Shown one piece after another: positions 5,457 through 5,722 of a DNA stretch of 5,722 nucleotides. How positions within the stretch are numbered: the first letter of the stretch is position 1; each line of letters opens with the position of its first letter. Origin of the DNA: a bacterium (GTDB lineage Bacteria; Patescibacteriota; Minisyncoccia; UBA6257; 2-01-FULL-56-20); the NCBI GenBank assembly GCA_021780545.1, contig JAJXYP010000049.1, positions 1 to 5,722 of the forward strand, in the 5' to 3' direction. Both the position numbers and the translations under genes were made by a program. The notes beneath the pieces were generated by a model that was given only the letters and a program-made list of their open reading frames with translations, was not told the origin of the DNA and ran no database searches.

Positions 5457-5722
5457 ATGTTTACCAGTAACGGTTCGCTGCGGAAAGATCTGACGATTGC
5501 GATAGCGGCGGGGCTTATCACCAGCTTGGTCGTCTGGAGCGCGATGTTGCGCTACATTAATATGGCGCATGCGAGTACGCTCACGTCCGTGAGCGATACC
5601 CTCTCGGAGTCGCGGCCGGGCCTCGGCTCCAATCATACGATTGTATTCACCGATGCCAGTTCTACAGCGGCCGGCCAGACCATCTCCTATACTTTTGATC
5701 CGATCACGAGCGCTTTCTCCGG
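5457..5722 (+). CDS. N-terminus of a secreted surface protein, 3' partial
   Basis: Only the first 88 codons are inside the window. ATG at 5457 is the only reasonable start: a TAA lies in frame 15 bases upstream, and a weak GAG (5446-5448) sits 8 bases before the ATG. The protein opens with a signal peptide or anchor: basic LRKDL, then a hydrophobic core (about residues 12-30) with a possible cleavage near AHA (residues 37-39). The mature part begins with STLTSVSDTLSESRPGLG, followed by SNHTIVFTDAS and QTISYTFDP. This opening is one I associate with large beta-sandwich surface proteins of Patescibacteria, and it may resemble the missing N-terminus of the large protein upstream. It probably starts a separate transcription unit from the promoter at 5383-5408. 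The rest of its domains cannot be seen. Confidence 0.75.
   Translation, partial: MFTSNGSLRKDLTIAIAAGLITSLVVWSAMLRYINMAHASTLTSVSDTLSESRPGLGSNHTIVFTDASSTAAGQTISYTFDPITSAFS

Noticed and set aside
5130..5636. 168-codon open frame on the minus strand spanning the intergenic gap
   Set aside because: It is antisense to the end of one clear gene and the start of another, is Arg-rich, and has no recognisable motif or signal. It also runs through the promoter region. It is a by-product of GC-rich codon use.

Overview
The window is a GC-rich stretch, densely coding on the + strand, that encodes cell-surface proteins. No housekeeping gene is present to fix the taxonomy. The protein style suggests a member of the Patescibacteria / Candidate Phyla Radiation, probably Parcubacteria-like: Thr/Ser/Ala-rich beta-sandwich proteins with many ATST/ATSS tracts, a C-terminal domain ending in a strand of the type TIVYVVTPTF, and an N-terminus with the phrase SVSDTLSESRPG. 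This is recognition from memory, not a search result.

Layout. (1) 2-3106 is the 3' part of a very large secreted protein gene whose 5' end lies outside the window. It holds an N-terminal beta-rich domain, four related domains that alternate between two subtypes (A-B-A'-B'), and a distinct C-terminal domain. It has no sortase signal and no transmembrane segment. (2) 3108-4154 and (3) 4151-5329 encode two related membrane-anchored proteins. Each has a signal peptide, a DUF916/WxLIP-like domain, a second beta-sandwich, a juxtamembrane FWVLP motif, one transmembrane helix, and a basic cytoplasmic tail carrying VVDLR near its end. (4) 5330-5456 is the only intergenic gap. It holds an extended -10 promoter and two DnaA-box-like 9-mers in the same orientation. 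(5) 5457 to the window end is the start of another secreted or surface protein, cut by the edge.

How they may work together. Genes 1-3 form a tight operon: a 1-nt gap and then an ATGA overlap, with no recognisable Shine-Dalgarno at either junction. Their arrangement recalls the WxL loci of Firmicutes, where secreted WxL-domain proteins sit beside a DUF916-type membrane-anchored partner. My working model is that the large protein is held at the surface by the two membrane-anchored partners, and that the gene at 5457 starts a second transcription unit coding for a similar surface protein. This model is inferred from domain order and motifs. The strict WxL motif is not seen.
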